DNA of 64,000 bases, taken from positions 62,001 to 126,000 of the forward strand of contig CAYNID010000005.1 in NCBI GenBank assembly GCA_964397425.1, given 5' to 3'. The notes under the pieces are model-generated. The model made no database searches. It was given only the letters and a program-made list of their open reading frames with translations, and was not told where the DNA came from. A program made the position numbers and the translations under genes. Positions 16,488-24,710 of this stretch are shown piece by piece. The number at the start of each line of letters is the position of its first letter. Positions within the stretch are counted from its first letter, which is position 1. Source of the stretch: Hallerella sp964397425 (lineage in GTDB: Bacteria > Fibrobacterota > Fibrobacteria > Fibrobacterales > Fibrobacteraceae).

Positions 16488-17078
16488 TCAAAGAGTTCCT
16501 TTGGAACTGGGAATGCCGCCGCCACGGCGCGACGGAGAAATTGCCATCGCCGCAGCCCGCGCGAACGCTTTGAAAATCGCTTCCAAACAATGGTGGTTGT
16601 CCGAGCCGTAGAACAGTTCTACATGGAGATTCATCCGGGCGTTTTCCGCCAACGTCTTGAAAAAATGTTCAAACAGGCTGACCGGCATCTGTTCCGCTCC
16701 GACAGTCGCGTCGGGGAACTTCGCATGGAACACGAAACCGATTCGATTTGAAAAATCAACGCAGACCCGCGCCAAGGCTTCGTCCATGGGAACAAAATAA
16801 AAACCATACCGTTCAATGCCCCGCTTATCTCCGAGACATTTCACCAGAGCTTCGCCTAGGCAAATGGCGATATCTTCGACTGAATGATGCATGTCGACCT
16901 GGGTATCTCCATGGCACTCGACATTCAACGAAAAGCCTCCGTGAACTTGAAACAAATCCAGCATGTGGTCCAGGAATCCGGACCCCGAATGAATGGTCCC
17001 CCGCGTCGAAGAATCCAGATTCAACGACAGGGCTATCTGGGTTTCGCTTGTATTGCGAACGATTTCAGCCGACCTCAT
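16488..17078 (-). CDS. hisB: Imidazoleglycerol-phosphate dehydratase
   Basis: Catalyses the sixth step of histidine synthesis, a Mn2+-dependent dehydration of imidazoleglycerol phosphate. The two metal-binding histidine clusters are clear: FLDHML with DMHHSVEDIAI in the first half, and SDNHHCLEAIFKAFARA near the end. Single-function form (196 residues), without the phosphatase domain of enteric HisB. Its ATG is one base beyond the stop of the RodZ-like gene, so it is the last gene of the nucleotidyltransferase-maf-rodZ run. No other his gene is in the window. Confidence 0.94.
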   Translation of the reverse strand: MRSAEIVRNTSETQIALSLNLDSSTRGTIHSGSGFLDHMLDLFQVHGGFSLNVECHGDTQVDMHHSVEDIAICLGEALVKCLGDKRGIERYGFYFVPMDEALARVCVDFSNRIGFVFHAKFPDATVGAEQMPVSLFEHFFKTLAENARMNLHVELFYGSDNHHCLEAIFKAFARAAAMAISPSRRGGGIPSSKGTL

Positions 17079-17079
17079 C

Positions 17080-18039
17080 TCATCTCCTCGTGAATTTTCC
17101 GTCCGGAGTTACACAAAAGCGGCTAGAACGCCCCTTGATAACCGGGACTTCCAACGTTTTGCCGTTGACCACCATGCGGCGGACAGCATCCGGATTGCCG
17201 ATGACCACGCAGAGCGTATCGCCGTATTCATACGAAATTTTGGAACGCGAAGAAGAAAGGTTCCCTTCTTTTAAAACCTGATTGTCGTTCAGGCTACGAT
17301 AAAATCCGATCCACGAAGTCGCGGAATCCAAGCGTTCTATTAAAATGTTGACTTTGCCCGAAACTACGGGTGCGGCGGAATCCGACTTCGACGCAGACGA
17401 CGTGATGAACGTTGTCGCCGAATTGCCTTTCGCCGCTTCTTTCCGCGCAGAATCCAACGCCGCCTTCATCGGAAGAGAGTCCGGCACAGCGGAGAGCGAT
17501 TCGGGCGGAATGTTCTCCGCGCCTTCAGGAATTTCCATGCCAAAAGACGTCGAGTCTTCATCGATGGCCGCAGACGGGACATTTTCCGGCACAGGCGATT
17601 CCGGCAATTTTTCCGATTTCAAAAAATGCATACCGGCGAAGAATGCCACAGCCAAAAGGATCAAGACGATGACCACCGCCTTGGTGCCGTTCTTTCCAGA
17701 TTTCAGCTTGCCGCCAGAAAAATTCCCCTCTTCCATCGCGATGGCCGAATCCGCCATGAATTCACGGGAATAAGACGACCCGACTTCCTTGGAAAACAAA
17801 GACAGCACCACCGCCGGTTCCAGTCCGAGCGCTTTCGAAACGGAATTCAAATATCCGCGGATATACGCTTCGATGGGAAACTTATTCCATTCGCCCGCTT
17901 CGATACTCTGGAGCGTTTCAAAAGAGATTCGCGTCTTTTGCGAAAGCTCTTCCAAAGAAAGGCCTTTGGATTCCCGGATTCTTTTCAAATACGCGCCAAG
18001 CGCTTCGCCAGCGACCAGTTCTTCAACAGGATTAGACAT
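17080..18039 (-). CDS. RodZ-like protein: N-terminal HTH, one membrane helix, C-terminal DUF4115-type domain
   Basis: 319 residues. Residues about 13-75 form an XRE-type helix-turn-helix of the RodZ class (LGAYLKRIRESKGLSLEELS through YIRGYLNSVSKALGLEP). Residues about 120-140 are a single membrane helix after a lysine cluster. A Ser/Pro/Glu-rich linker follows, then a C-terminal beta-rich domain (about 225-315). RodZ links MreB filaments to the wall machinery and sets rod shape. The start overlaps the maf stop by eight bases. Cytoskeletal role is inferred from architecture; mreB is not in the window. Confidence 0.8.
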   Translation of the reverse strand: MSNPVEELVAGEALGAYLKRIRESKGLSLEELSQKTRISFETLQSIEAGEWNKFPIEAYIRGYLNSVSKALGLEPAVVLSLFSKEVGSSYSREFMADSAIAMEEGNFSGGKLKSGKNGTKAVVIVLILLAVAFFAGMHFLKSEKLPESPVPENVPSAAIDEDSTSFGMEIPEGAENIPPESLSAVPDSLPMKAALDSARKEAAKGNSATTFITSSASKSDSAAPVVSGKVNILIERLDSATSWIGFYRSLNDNQVLKEGNLSSSRSKISYEYGDTLCVVIGNPDAVRRMVVNGKTLEVPVIKGRSSRFCVTPDGKFTRR

Positions 18040-18601
18040 TTCCTTCTCCTAAATGTTCTATCAATTCGAGGGTCTTCGCCACAGGGAGCCCCACTACGTT
18101 GTAAAAGCAACCGTTGATGGATTTGACTAGGGACGCCCCCAGTCCTTGAATCGCATAAGCGCCCGCTTTGTCCATCGGTTCTCCGGAATCCACGTATTCC
18201 CGCAAAAACGATTCTGTCACGTGGCGAAAGATGACGTCGGTAATCTCTTTGGACGACTCGACGATTTTGCCGTTTAACGCAATGGCGACTCCGGTAATCA
18301 CCTTGTGGCGACTGCCGTTCAAACGTTGCAACATGCCAATCGCTTCTTCCGCATTTTGCGGTTTGCCCAAAGAAGCGCTGTCCATGTAAACAAGCGTGTC
18401 AAATCCCAGAACATACTCTCCGGGGAACCGCGACGAAACTTCTTTCGCCTTTTCTTCGGCAAAATACTGCGGTCTATCCTTGGGTTTTAAACCGGAATCC
18501 TTTTCTTCAAAGTGAGAGACTTCTACGCGGAACGGAATGTTCAACTGAGAAAGGATTGCCGAACGCCGGGGTGACGCACTGGCCAAAATGAATTTTTTCA
18601 C
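18032..18601 (-). CDS. maf: Maf-family nucleoside triphosphate pyrophosphatase
   Basis: 189 residues beginning KKFILASASPRRSAIL, the Maf signature, followed by the FEEKDSG segment, VLGFDTLVYMD and the GSRHKVITGVAI strand. Maf enzymes hydrolyse modified or canonical dTTP/UTP/CTP to monophosphate and help limit mutagenesis and septum timing. The first bases overlap the stop of the nucleotidyltransferase gene (ATGA), and its own stop overlaps the RodZ-like gene, so the three are coupled. Confidence 0.92.
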   Translation of the reverse strand: MKKFILASASPRRSAILSQLNIPFRVEVSHFEEKDSGLKPKDRPQYFAEEKAKEVSSRFPGEYVLGFDTLVYMDSASLGKPQNAEEAIGMLQRLNGSRHKVITGVAIALNGKIVESSKEITDVIFRHVTESFLREYVDSGEPMDKAGAYAIQGLGASLVKSINGCFYNVVGLPVAKTLELIEHLGEGNV

Positions 18602-19587
18602 ACATCCTCCGAAATAACTTTGGAGTTCTCTCCCAAATAAAGGGAGCCTTTGAAACCTTTAACTTCGGAATCGCCGCCAAAAATGGAATGCGTTATTTCC
18701 GAATTGACAAGACTTGTCTGTTCCGAAATGACTGAATCCGAAATTTTCGAATTTTCAATCACCACGTGAGGGCCGACAGAAACGTTCGGACCAACGACAG
18801 AGGCGCGAATTTTCGCCGATGCGTCGATATAACACGGCGGAATAATCCGAGAGTCTTCAAACTGATACGTTTGGACTTTTTGCGCCGAAAGAATTTTCGC
18901 ATTCGTCTGCAGAAAAGAATCCGCAGTCCCACAATCCAACCACGACTGAATGGGTGCCGTGCGGAATTTGCTGCCGCCATCGAGCATCATTTGGAGCGCG
19001 TCGGTGAGCTGGTATTCATTCCGCGTACGGATGTCTTCACGGATTAGGCGTTCAAGCGCCTTGCGCAAAGCCGCCACATCCCGAATGTAATAAATGCCGA
19101 CCAACGCTTCGTTCGAAACGAATGTTTCCGGTTTTTCCACAAGCCGTGTCACATATCCATCCGCATCCGTGACCGCGACGCCAAAACGTCTGGGATCCTC
19201 CACGGTCCGCGTCATCAAGACGTTTTCCTTCTCCTCATTCAAAAACGATAAATTAGCATCAAAAAGCGTATCGCCCAAAATGATGAGAACAGGTTCATCA
19301 TCAGTCAAAAAAGGCAAGCAAAGAGAAATCGCTTCCCCCAGTCCCTGCGGATTTTCCTGGCGGACTGTACGGGAATTTTCAAAATGTTCCCGTTTGAGAA
19401 AATCTTCAACAAGCTCCCCTTTATAACCGGTAATGAAAATCTGTTCTGTCACGGGCAACGAAGAATAAGACTCCACGATATGTTCGACAAGCGCCTTTCC
19501 CGCAATCGGAAGAAGACACTTTGGCAAAGACAAAGTAAACGGACGGAGTCTAGAGCCGGTTCCGGCGACTGGTAGAATGACTTTCAT
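18598..19587 (-). CDS. Sugar-1-phosphate nucleotidyltransferase with left-handed beta-helix tail
   Basis: 329 residues. The N-terminal Rossmann-like domain carries the activation loop AGTGSRLRPFT and PKCLLPI lysine site, then LGDTLF and VEKPE, as in RmlA/GlmU-type enzymes that make NDP-sugars. The last 90 residues are hexapeptide-type turns (VVGPNVSVGPHVVIENSKI). The sugar and nucleotide cannot be told from sequence: glucose-1-P thymidylyl or uridylyl transfer and mannose-1-P guanylyl transfer are all possible. It leads the maf-rodZ-hisB run and has its own TAAATTTA element eight bases before the ATG. Confidence 0.85.
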   Translation of the reverse strand: MKVILPVAGTGSRLRPFTLSLPKCLLPIAGKALVEHIVESYSSLPVTEQIFITGYKGELVEDFLKREHFENSRTVRQENPQGLGEAISLCLPFLTDDEPVLIILGDTLFDANLSFLNEEKENVLMTRTVEDPRRFGVAVTDADGYVTRLVEKPETFVSNEALVGIYYIRDVAALRKALERLIREDIRTRNEYQLTDALQMMLDGGSKFRTAPIQSWLDCGTADSFLQTNAKILSAQKVQTYQFEDSRIIPPCYIDASAKIRASVVGPNVSVGPHVVIENSKISDSVISEQTSLVNSEITHSIFGGDSEVKGFKGSLYLGENSKVISEDV

Positions 19588-19595
19588 AATGAGTG

Positions 19596-19603
19596 TAAAT
19601 TTA
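19596..19603 (-). promoter_or_regulatory. TAnnTTT-type element before the nucleotidyltransferase gene
   Basis: TAAATTTA, eight bases, then ATG. No ribosome site lies between. It probably drives the nucleotidyltransferase-maf-rodZ-hisB run. Confidence 0.4.
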
Positions 19604-19672
19604 GAATAATAAACAAGAAAAATTTTGTATTCTATCCGGTCAAATCCGAATTTACGGCATTACAGATAACGT

Positions 19673-20026
19673 TTAAGCGCGCACGCCCAATGCCAACGGA
19701 TCGTCCAGAATTTTTCCGCCCGCCGTGCAAGCGTCACAGAGACAATAACGGATTCCTTTGCCTTTGGCCTCTTGCGCCGCCGAATGCATTTTTTCGGACG
19801 TCTCCTTGCCAAAGACTTGAGAGGCTTTTTCCGAAGCCGTGAATTCGATGAAATTTTCTATCGAGCAGACATCTTCTTTGAGCTCCTTCCAAAAAGCCTG
19901 CGCCGCCTGTTCTTTCTCGGAACCCGCCGCGTCCAGATAAGCCTTCCCCGCCGCTTTCAATTCCTTGCAGCAAGAGGGAGCGTTTTTCATTTTTTGGATC
20001 AAATCGATCAGTTCATTTTTGGTCAT
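19673..20026 (-). CDS. Small helical protein with CC and CxxC cysteine pairs
   Basis: 117 residues, mostly helical and soluble. An APSCCKELK motif lies near the N terminus and a YCLCDACTAGGKIL motif near the C terminus, so a bound metal or disulfide linking both ends is plausible. I recall similar short proteins in gut bacteria carrying a misleading Hsp90-related label; nothing in this sequence resembles an Hsp90 ATPase. The start is the second in-frame ATG because GAGG lies seven bases before it. It follows the DUF4832 gene by 14 bases and may be co-transcribed. Function unknown. Confidence 0.68.
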   Translation of the reverse strand: MTKNELIDLIQKMKNAPSCCKELKAAGKAYLDAAGSEKEQAAQAFWKELKEDVCSIENFIEFTASEKASQVFGKETSEKMHSAAQEAKGKGIRYCLCDACTAGGKILDDPLALGVRA

Positions 20027-20040
20027 AAGATACCTCGGTT

Positions 20041-21666
20041 TCAAAATAATTTTTTCTTTGCACCTTCATTCGCCCGGTTTGACGGAAACCGCTGTCCCAA
20101 ACCGTTATACAGGAATCTTTGAAGAGACTGGATTTTTCCCTTTTTCCGCGGGCGAGGAGAAACGGACAAAAGCTTTTCCGTCAGCACAAAACTTCCCATT
20201 TTATTTCCGTGAAGGGTCGAATCGTATTGAGAAGATTCATTCGCAAATCGAATGTGGTGTAGACGATTTTCCGAAGAAATTTTCAAGAAGGCAGTATAAT
20301 CTCCCAGCGGCAAGGAGCTCGGGAGCGTGGTTTGCAAATGGAGCGAATCCGTTCCATCGAATGTGGTCAGCGTATCTTCCCCTTTCACCGAAACAGAACG
20401 ACTGTGGATTTTTTGAAAATCCATTTCTGGCAGCGGAAATTCATAATGATTTCCCGTTTCCCGGTGACGCAGGACCAATGAAGCGGACATGCGGCGAGTC
20501 ACATTCCCAAAGCCGACGTTTTGCAAAGTCAAAACTGCGCGGAAATTTCCATCCACGCCAACAGAATCCACCATTTGGGAATTTCGCAAAACAAAGCGGT
20601 AACCCAAATGGTCTTCAATGTACTTGAAACCGGTTACCGAAGAATCGTATTCAAAATCTTTCTTCTGGAATTGAACTTTTTTCCAGCTATCGATCAACTT
20701 GTCATTCCATTGGATGTTCAGGTAGCTCGTATGTGTGCGGAATCCTTCATAAGCGAGAAACTCAGGCGTGTTGATGACTTTATAACCCGAAGCCGTTGTC
20801 AGGGCTTCGCCCCCATAAGACGTGTTCACTCCGTATTTTTCAAGCCAGGCGACGCCTTCTTCGCGGCAAATTCCCGCTTCGCAGGAAACATCCCAGCTAC
20901 CGTAATCGTATTGCGTTCCCAAATAGCCGTCGTTGAACATTCCCACCCGGTAAATCGTGTCGCCCTTTTGCGCAGCCACCGCTTTGAAAACATCGCTCTC
21001 CAGATTAAAGTTTTTTCCCCAATCGGAAACGCCCAAAACAGCCGCGGCGTATTTTGCCGTCCGCGTTAAAATTTTTAATTCCGGTGGCGTATTTCGGAGC
21101 ATCAGGTTGATAGCTTCTGAAACGCGTTCATAGGTAATCGTCGTGTCGGAATGCATTTCTCCATAGGCGCCATACATTCCCATTTCCACCGCCGTAATGA
21201 CATCCGTATTTTCCGAAAGGACTGCAGCCAATTGTTTCACGTGTTCTAGGACTATCGACTGCTCCGGTCCCGTATTGGAGATTCCCGTATACCACGGATC
21301 ATAACAGAAACGGACTATCACTGTTCCTCCAAAATTCCGAATTCCCTGAAAAGATTCCCGCAATGCGTTCAACGCGTCTTCCGTCAACGGCATGCTTTTA
21401 CCCCAAGTCGTGTCCGTTTCGGTCCTCTTGACGGGAGCGCGGCTGCTAAACTCGGAAAGTTCTGCGCGCAAATGCAAAAATTTCCCATACGGTTTTTGAA
21501 TGGGGACTGTTCCTTCGGGTTTCAAATGCAACACCTGAGGCGTGTAAAAACCTCTGTCCGGATTATCAATTGTCTGCATTGCATCGGCATAATCCAAGTT
21601 TTGCCGCACAAGTCCTGCCGCCAGAAGAAGCGGGCACGTCAAAGCCACCAACATGAAAATCTTCAT
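20041..21666 (-). CDS. Secreted DUF4874/DUF4832-type protein, possible glycoside hydrolase-like
   Basis: 541 residues. A signal peptide covers about 1-18 (FMLVALTCPLLLAAG). The mature start has the NPDRGFYTP motif typical of DUF4874. A barrel-like region follows, with VIVRFCYD, VEMGMYGAYGEMHSD and SYGGEAL segments, and the C-terminal third is beta-rich like DUF4832 (FVLRNSQMV, VGFGNV, LVLRHRETG). Such proteins occur in polysaccharide-degrading bacteria and look like glycoside hydrolase relatives, but activity is unproven. The ATG lies four bases after TAAATTTT; a TTG two codons earlier is less likely. Confidence 0.75.
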   Translation of the reverse strand: MKIFMLVALTCPLLLAAGLVRQNLDYADAMQTIDNPDRGFYTPQVLHLKPEGTVPIQKPYGKFLHLRAELSEFSSRAPVKRTETDTTWGKSMPLTEDALNALRESFQGIRNFGGTVIVRFCYDPWYTGISNTGPEQSIVLEHVKQLAAVLSENTDVITAVEMGMYGAYGEMHSDTTITYERVSEAINLMLRNTPPELKILTRTAKYAAAVLGVSDWGKNFNLESDVFKAVAAQKGDTIYRVGMFNDGYLGTQYDYGSWDVSCEAGICREEGVAWLEKYGVNTSYGGEALTTASGYKVINTPEFLAYEGFRTHTSYLNIQWNDKLIDSWKKVQFQKKDFEYDSSVTGFKYIEDHLGYRFVLRNSQMVDSVGVDGNFRAVLTLQNVGFGNVTRRMSASLVLRHRETGNHYEFPLPEMDFQKIHSRSVSVKGEDTLTTFDGTDSLHLQTTLPSSLPLGDYTAFLKISSENRLHHIRFANESSQYDSTLHGNKMGSFVLTEKLLSVSPRPRKKGKIQSLQRFLYNGLGQRFPSNRANEGAKKKLF

Positions 21667-21670
21667 GTCC

Positions 21671-21678
21671 AAAATTTA
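21671..21678 (-). promoter_or_regulatory. TAnnTTT-type element four bases before the DUF4832 gene
   Basis: TAAATTTT, GGAC, then ATG. It decides the start codon: the earlier TTG would overlap the element. Confidence 0.45.
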
Positions 21679-21762
21679 ATTCACTACTCGGAATTCAGAA
21701 CGGATGAATTCCCAAATTTTTCAAAAGTCCGATTTTGAATATTCGTTCATCGGCGCAACGTT

Positions 21763-23586
21763 TCAGCCCAGCTGGGATTCGCGGAAATCAAAGCCATACG
21801 CTCTGCGGGAAACCGAAAGGACCGGAGGCATTTGAATCCGCTTGGCCAGCGCTATTCCGCGGTAGCGCCGCCACCAGCGTCGCATATCGTCCATCACTTC
21901 TTCGTTTGAATGGAAATGTCTGCGGAAATAAGCTTCATCGACACCCAGATTTTCACAATATTCCGAAACGCCGCGGTTCAACAGCGCTTCGGAATCCGCG
22001 ATGCCGTTCCTGCACCAACGTTCCATCCAAAAAGCGAAAAGTTTATCGTGATAAGGATAAAGAATCGGGTCACCCAATCCCTGGTCAACATTCTGCGCAC
22101 AGGAAAGTTCCGCAGAAGCCGGAATGTCAATCGACACTTGGGGAATAACGGGCTTCCGGGAATTGATTTCCTTGGCCAATGCATAAACTTCCGTTTTCCA
22201 CAAATCGCCCAGTGCGCACATCACACCAGAAGTGTCTCCGTAAAGCGTACAATATCCGACCGTTATTTCGCTCTTATTTCCATTGCAGGTAAATCCGGCG
22301 CCGATGACGCTCGCAATCGTTGCCAAGAACGCCGCACTGCGGAGACGCGCCTGCAAATTTTCGTAATGAATGCCTTCCACATTCATCTTCACGTCATTTC
22401 GTACAAACGAATCTTCCGCAAGGCTTTCGCAAAGAGCCGTTGCCACATTTTCAATGGGAGCGACCATGTAAGGGCATCCGAGATTATCCGCCAATTCTTT
22501 TGCGGCGTCCCGAGTCGTCTTCGAATTAAAACGCGTGGGCATGTTCACCAAAAAAACATTTTCACTTCCAATCGCTTCTGCATACAGGGCTGCGCTGACC
22601 GCGCTGTCGATTCCGCCCGAAGCCCCGATGACAATTTTCCGAATGCCGAATCGCGAAAGATTCTTGCGGATCATATAAACCAAGGCGCGGTGTACTTCCG
22701 CAATTCCCGACTCTCTTTCGGCTTCTTCTTCAAAGACTTCCAATCGTCCCTTTTCCCACGAGACAAGCGTTCCGTGTTCTTCAAAAATAGGAAGCGAAAA
22801 AAGACTTTTCCCCGACGCATCGTATACGCTGGAATCCCCTTCGAATGCATAAATGTTTTTCCCGTTGTTCTGCGTCCCAACGGCATTTACATACAAAAGC
22901 GGAATGGCGGCGTTCTGCGCATGAGTCCCAAAAACCCTGTCGCGGGCGCGGTCCTTTCCTTGCGTATAAGGAGAACAGGAAATGTTGATGAACAAATCCC
23001 CGGCAGACATTTTTTTTCGCAAAATGTCAAACGGTTTAATCTGGTACAGGGAATCCCAACCATCTTCACAAATCGTGATGCCCAATCGGATTCCGCCGAC
23101 ATTGACCGGAGTCAGGATTTCATCCATCGCAAGTCCATGCGTTTGCGCCAATTTCCTCAAATCCGAAAAATATCGCGGTTCATCGAATTCCCGGTAACTG
23201 GGCAAAAGCGTCTTGGGCAAAAACTTTTTTTGCACACCCCGGCAATTCACAAGAGTTTTGAATTCTCCCTGAGACGCGTAATACGCCGCATTGTACAGCA
23301 AGGCGCGCCCGTTTTCCCCATTTTCATTTTCTTTGGCAACGCTTCCAAACAAAATATCCACGCTTCGGGATAACGCACAAATGGATTCGTTGATGCGAAG
23401 GCAACGTTCCACAAAAGAATCTTCTTCCCATAAATCCGAAAGCAAGTAACCGGGAACGCTCATTTCCGGAAAGACGATCAAATCCGCGGAAGCCCGGACG
23501 CCCTCTTCCACAAATCGCTGTATTGTCGAAAAATTCGTTTCCGGATTTCCAGGAACGACTTCCATTTGAGCCATGTAAATTTTCAT
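21763..23586 (-). CDS. nadE: Glutamine-dependent NAD+ synthetase
   Basis: 607 residues in two parts. The N-terminal nitrilase-type amidase (about 1-270) releases ammonia from glutamine: Glu in VFPEMSVPGY, and Cys in ITICEDGWDS. The C-terminal synthetase (about 300-600) adenylates and amidates deamido-NAD+, with the ATP PP-loop GASGGIDSAVSAALY. This is the final step of NAD+ synthesis. It lies four bases after pilT, the last gene of a long minus-strand run headed by riboflavin genes. No terminator was recognised after it. Confidence 0.95.
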   Translation of the reverse strand: MKIYMAQMEVVPGNPETNFSTIQRFVEEGVRASADLIVFPEMSVPGYLLSDLWEEDSFVERCLRINESICALSRSVDILFGSVAKENENGENGRALLYNAAYYASQGEFKTLVNCRGVQKKFLPKTLLPSYREFDEPRYFSDLRKLAQTHGLAMDEILTPVNVGGIRLGITICEDGWDSLYQIKPFDILRKKMSAGDLFINISCSPYTQGKDRARDRVFGTHAQNAAIPLLYVNAVGTQNNGKNIYAFEGDSSVYDASGKSLFSLPIFEEHGTLVSWEKGRLEVFEEEAERESGIAEVHRALVYMIRKNLSRFGIRKIVIGASGGIDSAVSAALYAEAIGSENVFLVNMPTRFNSKTTRDAAKELADNLGCPYMVAPIENVATALCESLAEDSFVRNDVKMNVEGIHYENLQARLRSAAFLATIASVIGAGFTCNGNKSEITVGYCTLYGDTSGVMCALGDLWKTEVYALAKEINSRKPVIPQVSIDIPASAELSCAQNVDQGLGDPILYPYHDKLFAFWMERWCRNGIADSEALLNRGVSEYCENLGVDEAYFRRHFHSNEEVMDDMRRWWRRYRGIALAKRIQMPPVLSVSRRAYGFDFRESQLG

Positions 23587-23590
23587 ATTT

Positions 23591-24691
23591 CTACATCCAT
23601 CCGCGGTCGGAAGTTCCCGAAATGCCGCGCACTTTCAGGTCAAAGTCATCCGGATTTGTCGCAGCAGCCAAAGCCACTTCATAAGTAATCAGCTGCTTGG
23701 CATAAAGATCGAGCAACGCCTGGTCGAACGTTTGACTGCGATATTGCATGTGACCTTCTGCAATCGCCTGTTCAATCATGCCCGTTTTATTTTTGTCGAT
23801 GATGTATTCCCGAATGGCCGCCGTGTTGACCATGACTTCTGCGGCGGGGACACGTCCCGAACCGTCTGCCATGGGCAGCAAACGCAAGCTGATAATTCCC
23901 GCCAAACATTCGCCAAGGAGAAGCCGGACTTCATCGTGCTGGTGCGGCGGATACATGGAAAGTACACGCGCAATCGTTTCTGTCGCATTGGTCGTATGAA
24001 TTGTCGCAAAGACCATGTGCCCCGTATCCGCTGCGGTCAACGCGATTTGCATCGTTTCCAAATCTCGAATTTCACCAACCAGCAAGACATCTGGATCCTG
24101 ACGCAACGCGGACCGGAGCGCATTCGCATAAGAATTCGTATCCACTCCGATTTCACGCTGGGAAATAATCGATGTACGATCCTTGTGCAAGTATTCAATC
24201 GGATCTTCCACCGTGATGATGTTGTCCGAAACCGTGTCATTCAAATGATCAATCATCGAAGCCAAACACGTCGACTTTCCCGAACCCGTTGTTCCCGTGA
24301 CAAGGACAAGTCCGCGTTTGCGTTCTGCAAGTTCCAAAATCACATCGGGGAGCTTCAGCTCCTGAAATTTGGGAATGCTCGCTTTGATGTGGCGAATCAC
24401 CATGGCCGAAGAACCGCGCTGCCGAAAAACGTTTACACGGAAACGTCCCATGTCCCTGGCGCCTACGGCGAAGTCGCATTCTTTATTGGTTTCAAACCGC
24501 TGCATTTGATCCCGGTTCATCATGTCCACCAAGAATTCATCCATCGTCGAAGCGTCGATCGGCGTATCTAAAACCCGAGTCAATTTTCCATTGATGCGGT
24601 AGATTGGCGGAACGCCTACGCGAATGTGCAAGTCCGAAGCTTTTTTTTGCGCCATCAAGCGCAAAAGCTGTTCTATTTTCAAAGCAGACAT
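23591..24691 (-). CDS. pilT: Type IV pilus retraction ATPase PilT
   Basis: 366 residues, normal length. Seen in order: the N-terminal SDLHIRVG domain, Walker A GTTGSGKST (near 130), the Asp box, Walker B LLVGEIRDLETM, and the His box HTTNATETIARVLSMYP. The C-terminal AIREYIIDKNKTGMIEQAI region is also typical. It powers pilus retraction and twitching. No pilin or assembly gene is nearby. The next gene upstream encodes a TPR protein with a long repetitive linker, 19 bases away, which could be a pilus-associated partner. Confidence 0.94.
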   Translation of the reverse strand: MSALKIEQLLRLMAQKKASDLHIRVGVPPIYRINGKLTRVLDTPIDASTMDEFLVDMMNRDQMQRFETNKECDFAVGARDMGRFRVNVFRQRGSSAMVIRHIKASIPKFQELKLPDVILELAERKRGLVLVTGTTGSGKSTCLASMIDHLNDTVSDNIITVEDPIEYLHKDRTSIISQREIGVDTNSYANALRSALRQDPDVLLVGEIRDLETMQIALTAADTGHMVFATIHTTNATETIARVLSMYPPHQHDEVRLLLGECLAGIISLRLLPMADGSGRVPAAEVMVNTAAIREYIIDKNKTGMIEQAIAEGHMQYRSQTFDQALLDLYAKQLITYEVALAAATNPDDFDLKVRGISGTSDRGWM

Positions 24692-24710
24692 CCATCCTCC
24701 GTTTGTCGCA

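Noticed and set aside
19673..20026. Hsp90 label for the small Cys protein
   Set aside because: It has no ATP-binding or dimer domain of Hsp90; any such label would come from loose transfer between short proteins.
21910..23373. Plus-strand frame of 487 codons opposite nadE
   Set aside because: Antisense to a complete NAD+ synthetase; no ribosome site and biased composition.
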